64,000 bases of DNA from Cytophagaceae bacterium. Lineage in GTDB: Bacteria > Bacteroidota > Bacteroidia > Cytophagales > Spirosomataceae. The stretch is from positions 3,348,001-3,412,000 of the forward strand of contig JADKIR010000004.1 in the NCBI GenBank assembly GCA_016722655.1, in the 5' to 3' direction. This document shows positions 33,905-42,400 of this stretch, one piece after another; positions within the stretch are counted from its first letter, which is position 1; the number at the start of each line of letters is the position of its first letter. A program made the translations under genes and the position numbers. The notes beneath the pieces were generated by a model. That model worked only from the letters and a program-made list of their open reading frames with translations, was not told the origin of the DNA and did no database searches.

Positions 33905-34645
33905 TCAGTTGCCTTTTTTTGTTTCTTCGAAAATCTTTGAAATTAATCCAGGGTATTTAAGTAGGTTTTTAATGTAAATAGAGCTTTTCATAGATTTTAT
34001 CTTCTTTTCAATTCTAATAGCGTGTGAATAATCCATCGCATCAATTCTTAAATAAATAGACCAATCATTTGCTTTTTTGGTAAAATTAGAGCCTTCATAA
34101 AAACCCATATTATGTTTCTTGATTCTTTCCTGCAATGAATCCTGACAGGCACCAATGTAGAATTTATTGAGTTTTTCAGACCAAAGAATGTAGCAGCAAA
34201 TATCTTTCATGATAAAAAGTATGTAGAAAGTATGCAATTGAAAATAAAAAAAGGAGAAACATTTCTGTAACTCCTTGATTTTGAAGTGGGCCCACCTGGG
34301 ATCGAACCAGGCACCTACTGTCCCGATAGCCATCGGGAGAGTCAGATGCTCTTTTGTTTCTTCGAAAATCTTTGAAATTAAGTCAGGGTATTTAAGTAGG
34401 TTTTTGATGTAAATAGAGCTTTTCATAGATTTTATCTTTTTTTCTATTCTAACAGCGTGTGAATAATCCATCGCATCAATTCTTAAATAAATAGACCAAT
34501 CATTTGCTTTTTTGGTAAAATTAATGCCATCATAAAAACCCATATTATGTTTTTTGATTCTTTCCTGCAATGAATCCTGACAGGCACCAATATAGAATTT
34601 ATTGAGTTTTTTAGACCAAAGAATGTAGCAGCAAATATCTTTCAT
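33905..34645 (-). CDS. GIY-YIG endonuclease, array copies C and B fused in one frame
   Basis: Starting at the copy C ATG (34645), the frame runs through the full GIY-YIG domain, then through the palindrome and tRNA 3' half (translated LTLPMAIGTVGAWFDPRWAH), the terminator hairpin and straight into copy B, giving 246 residues with two GIY-YIG domains. Copy B has its own ATG at 34210 (MKDICC) and stops at TGA 33907-33905, which is the TGA inside ACTGACTC of the tRNA fragment. Two separate 100-residue proteins are more likely than the fusion because the tRNA terminator lies between. Residues NMGFYEGSNF in copy B differ from NMGFYDGINF elsewhere. Confidence 0.7.
   Translation of the reverse strand: MKDICCYILWSKKLNKFYIGACQDSLQERIKKHNMGFYDGINFTKKANDWSIYLRIDAMDYSHAVRIEKKIKSMKSSIYIKNLLKYPDLISKIFEETKEHLTLPMAIGTVGAWFDPRWAHFKIKELQKCFSFFYFQLHTFYILFIMKDICCYILWSEKLNKFYIGACQDSLQERIKKHNMGFYEGSNFTKKANDWSIYLRIDAMDYSHAIRIEKKIKSMKSSIYIKNLLKYPGLISKIFEETKKGN
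34287..34320 (-). pseudogene. tRNA 3'-half copy
   Basis: The same 34-base 3' half. It is followed on the plus strand by palindrome 34321-34338 (TCCCGATAGCCATCGGGA). Confidence 0.85.
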
Positions 34646-34721
34646 GATAAAAAGTATGTAGAAAGTATGCAATTGAAAATAAAAAAAGGAGAAACATTTC
34701 TGTAACTCCTTGATTTTGAAG

Positions 34722-34755
34722 TGGGCCCACCTGGGATCGAACCAGGCACCTACTG
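34722..34755 (-). pseudogene. tRNA 3'-half copy
   Basis: The same 34-base 3' half, joined to palindrome 34756-34773 (TCCCGATAGCCATCGGGA). This variant creates an ATG inside the palindrome on the minus strand. Confidence 0.85.
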
Positions 34756-34774
34756 TCCCGATAGCCATCGGGAG

Positions 34775-35081
34775 AGTCAGATGCTCTTTTTTGTTTCTTC
34801 GAAAATCTTTGAAATTAAGTCAGGGTATTTAAGTAGGTTTTTGATGTAAATAGAGCTTTTCATAGATTTTATCTTTTTTTCTATTCTAACAGCGTGTGAA
34901 TAATCCATCGCATCAATTCTTAAATAAATAGACCAATCATTTGCTTTTTGGTAAAATTAATGCCATCATAAAAACCCATATTATGTTTTTTGATTCTTTC
35001 CTGCAATGAATCCTGACAGGCACCAATATAGAATTTATTGAGTTTTTTAGACCAAAGAATGTAGCAGCAAATATCTTTCAT
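34775..35081 (-). pseudogene. GIY-YIG endonuclease, array copy D, frameshifted
   Basis: This copy directly follows the intact tRNA and its terminator. ATG 35081 opens MKDICCYILWSKKLNKFYIG, but a run of five T at 34945-34949 replaces the six found in the other copies. The frame shifts after INFTKK and stops at 34920. Otherwise it is almost identical to copy C. The inactive copy is the one nearest the tRNA promoter. Confidence 0.8.
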
Positions 35082-35114
35082 GATAAAAAGTATGTAGAAA
35101 GTATGCAATTGAAA

Positions 35115-35147
35115 ATAAAAAAAGGAGAAACATTTCTGTAACTCCTT
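35115..35147 (-). terminator. tRNA terminator
   Basis: On the minus strand AAGGAG pairs with CTCCTT (35142-35147 with 35122-35127), followed by seven T. It begins about ten bases after the tRNA 3' end. Copies of it are carried in each 436-bp unit. Confidence 0.75.
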
Positions 35148-35157
35148 GATTTTGAAG

Positions 35158-35231
35158 TGGGCCCACCTGGGATCGAACCAGGCACCTACTGATTATGAGT
35201 CAGTTGCTCTAACCGAATGAGCTATAGGCCC
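35158..35231 (-). tRNA. tRNA with CAU anticodon (tRNA-Met or tRNA-Ile2)
   Basis: A complete 74-base cloverleaf. The acceptor GGGCCTA/TGGGCCC has one T-G pair; the D-arm is GCTC/GAGC; the anticodon stem ACTGA/TCAGT encloses loop CTCATAA (anticodon CAT); the variable loop is AGGTG; the T-arm CCTGG/CCAGG has TTCGATC; the discriminator is A73. CCA is not encoded. It is not an initiator because the first pair is G1-C72. C4-G69 and C5-G68 agree with what is known to favour lysidine modification in E. coli tRNA-Ile2, but elongator Met cannot be excluded. It is the only intact copy; halves of it fill both flanks. Confidence 0.92.
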
Positions 35232-35888
35232 TTTTTTTTCTTCACCTACTGTCCCGATAGCTATCGGGAGAGTCAGTTGCTCTAACCGAATGAGCTATAG
35301 GCCCTTTTTTTTCTTCACCTACTGTCCCGATAGCTATCGGGAGAGTCAGTTGCTCTAACCGAATGAGCTATAGGCCCTTTTTTTTTCTTCACCTACTGTC
35401 CCGATAGCTATCGGGAGAGTCAGTTGCTCTAACCGAATGAGCTATAGGCCCTTTTTTTTCTTCACCTACTGTCCCGAAAGCTATCGGGAGAGTCAGTTGC
35501 TCTAACCGAATGAGCTATAGGCCCTTTTTTTTCTTCACCTACTGTCCCGATAGCTATCGGGAGAGTCAGTTGCTCTAACCGAATGAGCTATAGGCCCTTT
35601 TTTTTCTTCACCTACTGTCCCGATAGCTATCGGGGGAGTCAGTTGCTCTAACCGAATGAGCTATAGGCCCTTTTTTTCTTCACCTACTGTCCCGATAGCT
35701 ATCGGGGAAGTCAGTTGCTCTAACCGAATGAGCTATAGGCCCTTTTTTTTCTTCACCTACTGTCCCGATAGCTATCGGGAGAGTCAGTTGCTCTAACCGA
35801 ATGAGCTATAGGCCCTTTTTTTTTCTTCACCTACTGTCCCGATAGCTATCGGGAGAGTCTTTGCTCTAACCGAATGAGCTATAGGCCC
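35232..35888 (-). repeat. nine tandem 73-bp units: tRNA 5' half with palindromic anticodon replacement
   Basis: Unit 5' ends (minus strand) are at 35888, 35815, 35742, 35670, 35597, 35524, 35451, 35377 and 35304, with periods of 72-74. Each unit has the tRNA 5' half from GGGCCTA through the D-arm to ACTGACTC, then TCCCGATAGCTATCGGGA in place of ATAAT, then CAGTAGGTG, then an A-rich linker (AAGAAAAAAAA) to the next unit. The T-arm and acceptor 3' strand are missing, so none can be a working tRNA. RNA would fold as a D hairpin plus a long anticodon-like hairpin. Small differences occur in the palindrome near 35477, 35634 and 35707. The first unit has GCAAAGACTC instead of GCAACTGACTC. Confidence 0.92.
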
Positions 35889-35918
35889 TTTTTCAAAGTA
35901 TTTCCTTGAAAAGTGGTG

Positions 35919-35949
35919 CAAAGGTATAAAATACTCAGTCTTTATGCAA
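35919..35949 (-). promoter_or_regulatory. promoter of the tRNA array
   Basis: On the minus strand TTG (35949-35947), a 20-base spacer, then TACCTTTG (35926-35919), a full match to the Bacteroidota consensus. Transcription would start near 35912, about 24 bases before the first 5'-half unit. The nine partial units and the intact tRNA would therefore lie on one primary transcript of about 800 bases. Confidence 0.7.
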
Positions 35950-36099
35950 GTAAGTTTTTGGGAAAAAATCTTGTTCTTAATCTTTAATATTATAATTGTT
36001 TGAAAGTCAGATTTTTATTGCAAAGAGATTTCGAGTGAGGATATTAGAAAGTTAAAAACTACAGAAATTATGTTGGTCTTCAGAATTTGAAGTTTCTTT

Positions 36100-37278
36100 T
36101 TAATGGGTTAACATTTCCCGGGTTTTGGCTAATAAAATATCCTTTTTTTCATTAATATGCCCCAAATATGTAAATTCCTTGTTTTTTAAAAGTGAATGCA
36201 TATAATATGCAAATCCACCAGATCCAAACATAAGCACTTTAGCATTGGCAAGTAAGAGGATTGACTTCTCCAGATTCTCATAAGTTTCACCAATCATTTC
36301 CTCATCAATAATTGCATTTAGCTTGTCGTGAAGCAGCATCTGATCCAAGTCTTTGTTAATAAGGTCTTTTATTGCCTTTTTTTGTTGAGTATTCAGGATA
36401 TTATACTTTGAAAAATAATGATTCAACAAAATGTTTTTGGAAGTCTGATAACCATCCGATATGAAAACAATCCGGGTTCCCACATTCCGAAGGTCCTGAA
36501 GTTCCTTCAATATTTCCACGTACATTTCTATAGCCCTTCCAACTCTGTTTCTGTCATTTTTTAAATCATAAAGACCCGTATCATCGGTATCAAACGTAAC
36601 CTCGTTTCCATAAATAACCACTTTGCCCGCATCTGAAAACAAAGTTACTGAGTCTCCGCACCTTTGATGAACCACAAATATTTTTTCGCCAAGGTCACTT
36701 TCTATATTTTTGTTTTTCCAAAAAGCCTCATTCAGAAACTGATTGAAATTTATGGTCATACCAGAATTAAATAGCTCATCGAGTTTATAGCAGAACGGAT
36801 ATAATTCGGGAGTCCATTCCAAAATTACGGTCAAATGATCACCACATTTCTTAGTCAGAATAGCAATCAGTTGTTCTTTAGTAGTAACATTACTGATAAT
36901 TTCGGATAGAGAAGGAGTGATGGGATCATTGATAATATCGGCAGGAATATTTAAGCCTAAAAACGCAAGAAATCTTGCATTAATATCATTTTGATCTAAT
37001 TTTAAAACCATTCTTTCGATCATATTGAGGGTTTTTGCCACCAGCGTCAGGATTTTGTGCTGCACCGGAAAGTTGAGCAATCTTTTCTTTAGGTGATAGA
37101 AAAAGGTTTTTGTATTTATTCTGAAATTGCTTTCAGCCGACCTTTGGATTTGCAATGGCGTGTGCAGGTAGGTAGCTCCGAGGGCTTCACCAATCAGAAA
37201 CAGCCTTGCAAACTGAGTTCCCAATTGATCGCCTACACCTACACTTGTAAAGGTCTTTATAGTGAAATATTTAGTCAT
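36100..37278 (-). CDS. glycosyltransferase-like protein (fucosyltransferase-like fold)
   Basis: A 392-residue cytoplasmic protein with no signal peptide. SVGVGDQLGTQFARLFLIGE at the start resembles the GDQ/GNQ loop of fucosyltransferases and similar GT-B enzymes. Later blocks are FVVHQRCGDSV, RIVFISDGYQTSKNIL and LMFGSGGFAYYMHSLL, the last similar to the nucleotide-sugar site. The donor and acceptor are unknown, and no polysaccharide cluster is adjacent. The frame is open to 37380, but ATG 37278 places the conserved motif at the N-terminus as in relatives of this fold; the longer start adds 34 hydrophobic residues. Confidence 0.5.
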   Translation of the reverse strand: MTKYFTIKTFTSVGVGDQLGTQFARLFLIGEALGATYLHTPLQIQRSAESNFRINTKTFFYHLKKRLLNFPVQHKILTLVAKTLNMIERMVLKLDQNDINARFLAFLGLNIPADIINDPITPSLSEIISNVTTKEQLIAILTKKCGDHLTVILEWTPELYPFCYKLDELFNSGMTINFNQFLNEAFWKNKNIESDLGEKIFVVHQRCGDSVTLFSDAGKVVIYGNEVTFDTDDTGLYDLKNDRNRVGRAIEMYVEILKELQDLRNVGTRIVFISDGYQTSKNILLNHYFSKYNILNTQQKKAIKDLINKDLDQMLLHDKLNAIIDEEMIGETYENLEKSILLLANAKVLMFGSGGFAYYMHSLLKNKEFTYLGHINEKKDILLAKTREMLTH

Positions 37279-37380
37279 TTTTTTCAACAGTATAATTATT
37301 GGTTGCCCTAAGCTGTTATTCAGGATTAAAAACTTCTGACAACTTATTGGAATAATCGATTTTATTCCATCTTCAATCAT

Positions 37381-38026
37381 TCAGCAATAAATACTTAATA
37401 GTAAATCAATATTTTTTTTCCAAAAAATATAAATTTTGCTTCCTTTCAAAACCTAAAATTTTATTTAAAGCATTTATTTATACACAAATATATTTATGAA
37501 ATCTGGCATCCGGAATTTTCAATGCTTTAAATACTTATCAATTCTGTAAAAAGGAAACAAAATTCTCTTTTGAATTATTAATAGCTTCTAAAAATGTCAT
37601 TGATTAGAGCCTTTGAATGGTGATTTTTATTATAAAAAAAAGAATCAAATTGCCATATTTTCAGATAAATAAATTCAAAAGGCAGATTATTTTGCTGAAT
37701 AAAAATTTTTGAAACGAAATTATTGAAACATTGTTCCTTGAGGTAGCCAAAGATTCTTCCAGGATAGAAAAAATTTTCGATTTCCCTAAAATTGCGATAA
37801 GATAAATTGGTTGGAAATCTAATTGCACAGGATTTTTAATCTGAATTAAAAAAATGGTATAAATGAAAAGTAATCTGGCTAAAATAACCAGATTACTCCA
37901 AAAAAAATCATATATTCATTAATCGGGCCTGATTAGCTTATAAACAGGTTCCACTAATTTTCATTTACAAAATTCCTAAAAATATATTTATTGTTATTGT
38001 AGTAAATAATTCAATAATGGTAATTT
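37381..38026. other. AT-rich intergenic region with one hairpin
   Basis: About 650 bases without a credible gene. AGTAATCTGG (37869-37878) pairs perfectly with CCAGATTACT (37888-37897). On the minus strand it is followed only by TTTCATTT, a weak T-run, so it may end the AraC gene. Nothing else is recognised. Confidence 0.5.
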
Positions 38027-38902
38027 TTACTTATTTAAGTTTTGCCTGAAATCAGAAGGTGAAATTCCTGTGCCGGATTTGAAAAATTTTGTAAAATAAG
38101 AATTGTCTTCAAAGTTAAGTTGATAGGATATTTCAGAAATACTGAGATCTGAATTTACCAAAAGTCTTTTGGCTTCAAGTATTAATCGGGCTCTGATCCA
38201 CTGGCCTGCAGTTTTTCCCGAACTGGACTTACATTTTGCATTGAGATAATTGGCCGTTATTGCCAATTCATTGGCATAGACTTGAGGATGATGCCATTCT
38301 GAAAAATGTTTTTCAATCAAGTCTTCAAACCTTTTTAGGATATGCTGATTAGACTTAAGATTTTCTTCGGATTTAACTTTTTCCAAATCGCAAGCAGCCA
38401 AATAGAAGAATTCCAGAAGCATGACTCTGATTTTTTCGAACCAATATTGAGGTTTTTTGAAATACGTCAGAGCGATATTTTCAATAATCCTTCGGAATTC
38501 GGGTAGTTCTAAACCTGGATTGATGGGTTTGATTTCTCCATTTCTTTTAAACAAGCACAATTCATCTATAAAACCTTTTCGTGCAAGAAATTCGTTAAAA
38601 TAATCCTCACTGAAGTTTATCATATAACCTTCAACATCAGTATTATCAAAAACCAGATTATGTACTTGCCCCGGAGAAAGAAAAAATACCACCGGAGAGT
38701 CAATGCTGAAATTCTTAAAGTCAATTCGGTGCAGCCCACGTCCTTTTTCAATAAATAAGACCTGATAAAAACTATGTCTGTGTGGTTTTTTTGGTATAAA
38801 AACATCATTTTTCAACAAAACGTTAAGATCATGCACAGCAACACTGCTGCTTACTGCTTCTTTTGAAAATAAATCACAAACATTTAAAACAGGAAGGCTC
38901 AT
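38027..38902 (-). CDS. AraC-family transcriptional regulator
   Basis: A 291-residue protein. Residues 1-165 form a cupin-like sensor domain (HRHSFYQVLFIEKGRGLHRI, FFLSPGQVHNLVF). Residues about 185-290 hold two helix-turn-helix motifs (NYLNAKCKSSSGKTAGQWIR; SISEISYQLNFEDNSYFTKF) and the AraC ending GISPSDFR. It is transcribed away from the metal efflux operon, so it may control that operon, although AraC cupin sensors usually bind small organic ligands. The ligand is unknown. Confidence 0.9.
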   Translation of the reverse strand: MSLPVLNVCDLFSKEAVSSSVAVHDLNVLLKNDVFIPKKPHRHSFYQVLFIEKGRGLHRIDFKNFSIDSPVVFFLSPGQVHNLVFDNTDVEGYMINFSEDYFNEFLARKGFIDELCLFKRNGEIKPINPGLELPEFRRIIENIALTYFKKPQYWFEKIRVMLLEFFYLAACDLEKVKSEENLKSNQHILKRFEDLIEKHFSEWHHPQVYANELAITANYLNAKCKSSSGKTAGQWIRARLILEAKRLLVNSDLSISEISYQLNFEDNSYFTKFFKSGTGISPSDFRQNLNK

Positions 38903-39038
38903 TGGCTATATCAGAAATTATTTCCTGTAATCAGAACAATTAAAAGCAATTTAATAATTCTTTGGTAGTAATATCAAAATGAAATGTGTTTTTTCCAACT
39001 TTGAATGTTTTTCTCTAAAATTATGTTTATTTTTGAAG

Positions 39039-39428
39039 ATGATAAAAAAGCTATTAGTTTTTCTTCTGACTACCATTATTTTGGTTGAGAGCCTTTTGCC
39101 TAACGCAATTGGAATGACAGAAGCTATAAAAATAGGTAAGCTTTACGAGCATTTTAAACAACATCAGAAATTTGGAGAAGATTTTGACAAATTTTTCTGG
39201 GAACATTACTCTTCTGATTCAAAACATAAATCTAGTTCTGAGCACAAAAATCTCCCTTCTTTCGACTCAGGCTTTTTAGCAATTTCTTCTCATGTAAATT
39301 ATATAAGAATTGATTTTGTTCAAAACGTTTTTAATGATAATTTCGATCAAAAGGTAAATATCACTTATAGTAATACTTATAGGTTTGATTATTTGAAAAC
39401 CCTCCTCAATCCACCCCAAAAAGGATAA
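39039..39428 (+). CDS. small exported protein before the metal efflux operon
   Basis: A 129-residue protein with an N-terminal signal or anchor (MIKKLLVFLLTTIILVESLL). The rest is polar: YEHFKQHQKFGEDFDKFFWE, SSDSKHKSSSEHKNLPSFDS. Small exported proteins of this pattern, often His-rich, precede CusA-type pumps in Bacteroidota; this one has several scattered His but no His run. It may bind metal in the periplasm; that is inference. ATG 39039 is chosen over the start at 38979 because the signal peptide begins there. cusA follows after 45 bases. Confidence 0.6.
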   Translation: MIKKLLVFLLTTIILVESLLPNAIGMTEAIKIGKLYEHFKQHQKFGEDFDKFFWEHYSSDSKHKSSSEHKNLPSFDSGFLAISSHVNYIRIDFVQNVFNDNFDQKVNITYSNTYRFDYLKTLLNPPQKG

Positions 39429-39473
39429 TTTCTCACTTTTTCCTTTTTTCTTTATTTTTATTATTCAATTATT

Positions 39474-42400
39474 ATGTTTGAAAAACTAGTCAAATATAGT
39501 ATTCATCACAAACTGGTGGTGGGTATAGTATTAGCATTGGCTCTGGCAGGCGGAATTGTGGGTTTTCAAAAATTGCCCATTGATGCCGTACCAGATATTA
39601 CCAATAACCAGGTGGTGGTGATTACTCAGACGCCCACTTTGGCTGCACAGGAGGTAGAGCAGTTTATTACCGCACCTCTTGAGCAATACTTTCTAAATAT
39701 TCAGAATGTCGAAGACATTCGATCTACCTCACGTCAGGGTCTCTCGGTAATCACCTTAATTTTTTCTGATGATGTAAGTATCCTTCTTGCCCGGCAGCTG
39801 ACATCCGAACAGCTAAAAATGGCCGAGGAAGCAATACCGGGTAATTTTGGCACCCCACAATTGGCCCCAATCACAACAGGCTTAGGCGAAATATATCAAT
39901 ATACACTTGAAACCGATGGAGCCGCAAAAGAAAAGTATGACCTCACCGACCTGAGAACAATGCAGGATTGGATTGTAAAACGGCAACTTTCCGGTATCGA
40001 AGGCCTCACCGAAATTTCGAGTTTTGGTGGTTTTGTAAAGCAATATGAAATTAGTGTAGATCCCGCCAGATTAGGCCAGTTGGGAATTACTCTTCGTGAA
40101 GTTTATGATGCAGTAAGTGCCAATAACCGTAACACCGGCGGTAGTTACATTGAAAAAAATGACCAGACCTATTTTATCAGAGGTGAAGGGGCCACCAGTT
40201 CACTGGAAGATCTGGGAAATATCGTTATTAAGATGTCAGGAGGAGTTCCGGTTTTGGTAAAAGATATTGCACAGCTTAGATATGGTGCTGCAAAAAGATT
40301 TGGTGCACTGACCAGAAATGGAGAGGGTGAAGCCGTTGGGGGAATCGTTTTGATGTTAAAAGGGGCCGATTCTGAAAAAACAATAAACCTTGTAAAAGAG
40401 CGGATTGAAAAAATCAATAAAAACCTTCCTGAAGGGGTTGTGATTAAACCATTTATTGATCGTACCAAATTGATTGATAAGTCCTTGAAGACAGTCCGAA
40501 ACAATCTTTTGGAAGGAGGCCTTATTGTAATTTTTGTATTGGTTTTGCTGATGGGAAGTGTAAGAGCAGGCTTAATAGTGGCCAGTGTTATTCCTATCAC
40601 CATGATAATAACCTTTGGTTTGATGCAAATATTCGGCATTACAGCCAATTTGATGAGCCTGGGAGCGATTGATTTTGGTTTGCTGGTTGACTGTTCTGTC
40701 ATAATTGTGGAGGCCATTTTATTCCAGTTGCACCATGATGAAAAGTTTAAAGAAGATAAAATCAGAAGCAATGTTTTTGACAGTGTGGTATTCCAAACTA
40801 CCAAAAAAGTGCTTTCAGCTGCATTGTTTGGCGGCTTGATAATATTGATTGTGTATTTGCCAATCTTATCATTGGGTGGAATCGAAGGTAAAATGTTTAA
40901 ACCAATGGCCATGACCGTGAGTTTGGCCTTGAGTGTGGCAATTTTGCTTTCTATCACTTATGTGCCTGCTATGAGTTCACTTTTATTAAAAAATGAAGGA
41001 AAAAAAGAATTTAAACTTTCCCAAAAAATAATAGATTTGATGTTTGGAACATTCAAACCGGCATTTGATTATTCTCTAAAACATTACAAATCTGTTTTGC
41101 TGGCATCAGTCGTTTTATTTGGGATCAGTATAGCACTTTTTATGAATATGGGTGGGGAATTTATCCCTACTTTGGATGAGGGTGACATGGCTATTGATTT
41201 TCAGACTCCTCAGGGATCCTCATTAAATACTACAATTGCAGCAACCACCAAAGCTCAGCAGGTACTTAAAAAGAACTTTCCTGAGATTCAACAAATTGTG
41301 GGAAGAATCGGTGCTTCCGAAGTGCCCACTGACCCAATGCCACCTGAAATGTCGGATCTGATGATAAATCTGAAAGATCATTCAGAGTGGACAAGTGCAA
41401 ATAACCGAACTGAGTTAGCAGAGAAAATGGCTAAAGTATTGGAAGAAGAAATGCCGGGAACTTCAGCAGAATTTACTCAACCGATTCAGATGAGATTCAA
41501 TGAGATGATCGCCGGGTCCAAATCGGAATTTGCCATTAAAATATTTGGTCAGGATCTGGAATTGCTCAACAGAAAAGCTCATGAAGTAGAAAAAGTGTTG
41601 TACAAGATGGAGGGAACGGAAACCGTTAAGATTGAGAGAATTAGTGGCAGACCTCAGATAAATGTGAAATATGATAAAGCCAAACTTTCTCAATACGGAT
41701 TGAATATCGATGACCTCAATTTCAATTTAAAAACAGCCTTTGCAGGTGAAACAGCTGGAATTTTCTTTGAAAATGAAAAACGATTTGATGTGGTTGTCCG
41801 TTTTGCCCAATCAGCTGCAGACGATCTGGAACACATCAGAAATCTTCCAATTACTACTCCCGGAGGTGCCCTTGTGAAATTCTCGGATCTGGCAGAAATA
41901 GATTACAAAAATGCCCCTTCCCAAATTTCAAGAGAAAAATCAAACCGTAGGATTATAATTGGTGTAAGTATCAGTGGCCGTGACCTCGAAGGTTATGCCA
42001 ATGAAGCTGCCCAGAAAATCGAGCAAAAAGTGAAGTTGGAGCCCGGTTATTATTTCGAATATGGCGGCTCATTTGAAAACTTGCTCAATGCTAAAAACCG
42101 ACTGATGCTTGCTGTTCCGGCAGCTATGGTGCTCATTTTCTTTTTGTTATACTTTTCACTCTCTTCCTTTACTCAAGCAGGGCTGGTGTTTAGTGCCATT
42201 CCTTTTTCTGCTATCGGTGGTGTATTTGCCCTGCTTTTGAGAGGAATGCCGTTCAGTATTTCTGCAGGTGTAGGATTCATTGCTTTGTTTGGAGTAGCTG
42301 TTCTTAACGGTTTGGTTTTGATAAGCTATTTTAATCAATCAGAAGAGCAGGATATTTTGAAAAGGATTAATGAAGGCGTAAAATCTATGTTCAGACCGGT

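Larger units (their letters stand above)
33368..35157 (-). repeat. tandem 436-bp array: palindrome + tRNA 3' half + GIY-YIG gene
   Basis: Four ordered units read on the minus strand. tRNA 3' ends fall at 35158, 34722, 34287, 33850 and 33368, giving periods of 436, 435, 437 and 482. Each unit holds a 34-base tRNA 3' half, the tRNA terminator hairpin, a GIY-YIG gene, and then CTGACTC plus the 18-bp palindrome leading into the next 3' half. Copies are nearly identical, which implies recent amplification or ongoing gene conversion. The unit next to the intact tRNA takes its 3' half from the tRNA itself. Confidence 0.9.

Noticed and set aside
33368..35231. tRNA-integrated genomic island with attL/attR
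   Set aside because: There is no integrase or phage gene; the duplicated halves are joined at the anticodon, not at a 3'-end att site.
35232..35888. CRISPR array
   Set aside because: The 73-bp units have no unique spacers, are explained by the tRNA 5' half plus palindrome, and no cas gene is near.
35158..35888. Group I intron in the tRNA anticodon loop
   Set aside because: The inserted sequence in each unit is only an 18-bp palindrome, far too short for an intron, and the intact tRNA has no insertion.
40169..40957. 262-residue minus-strand frame opposite the CusA-type gene
   Set aside because: Shadow frame; the plus-strand pump is unambiguous.
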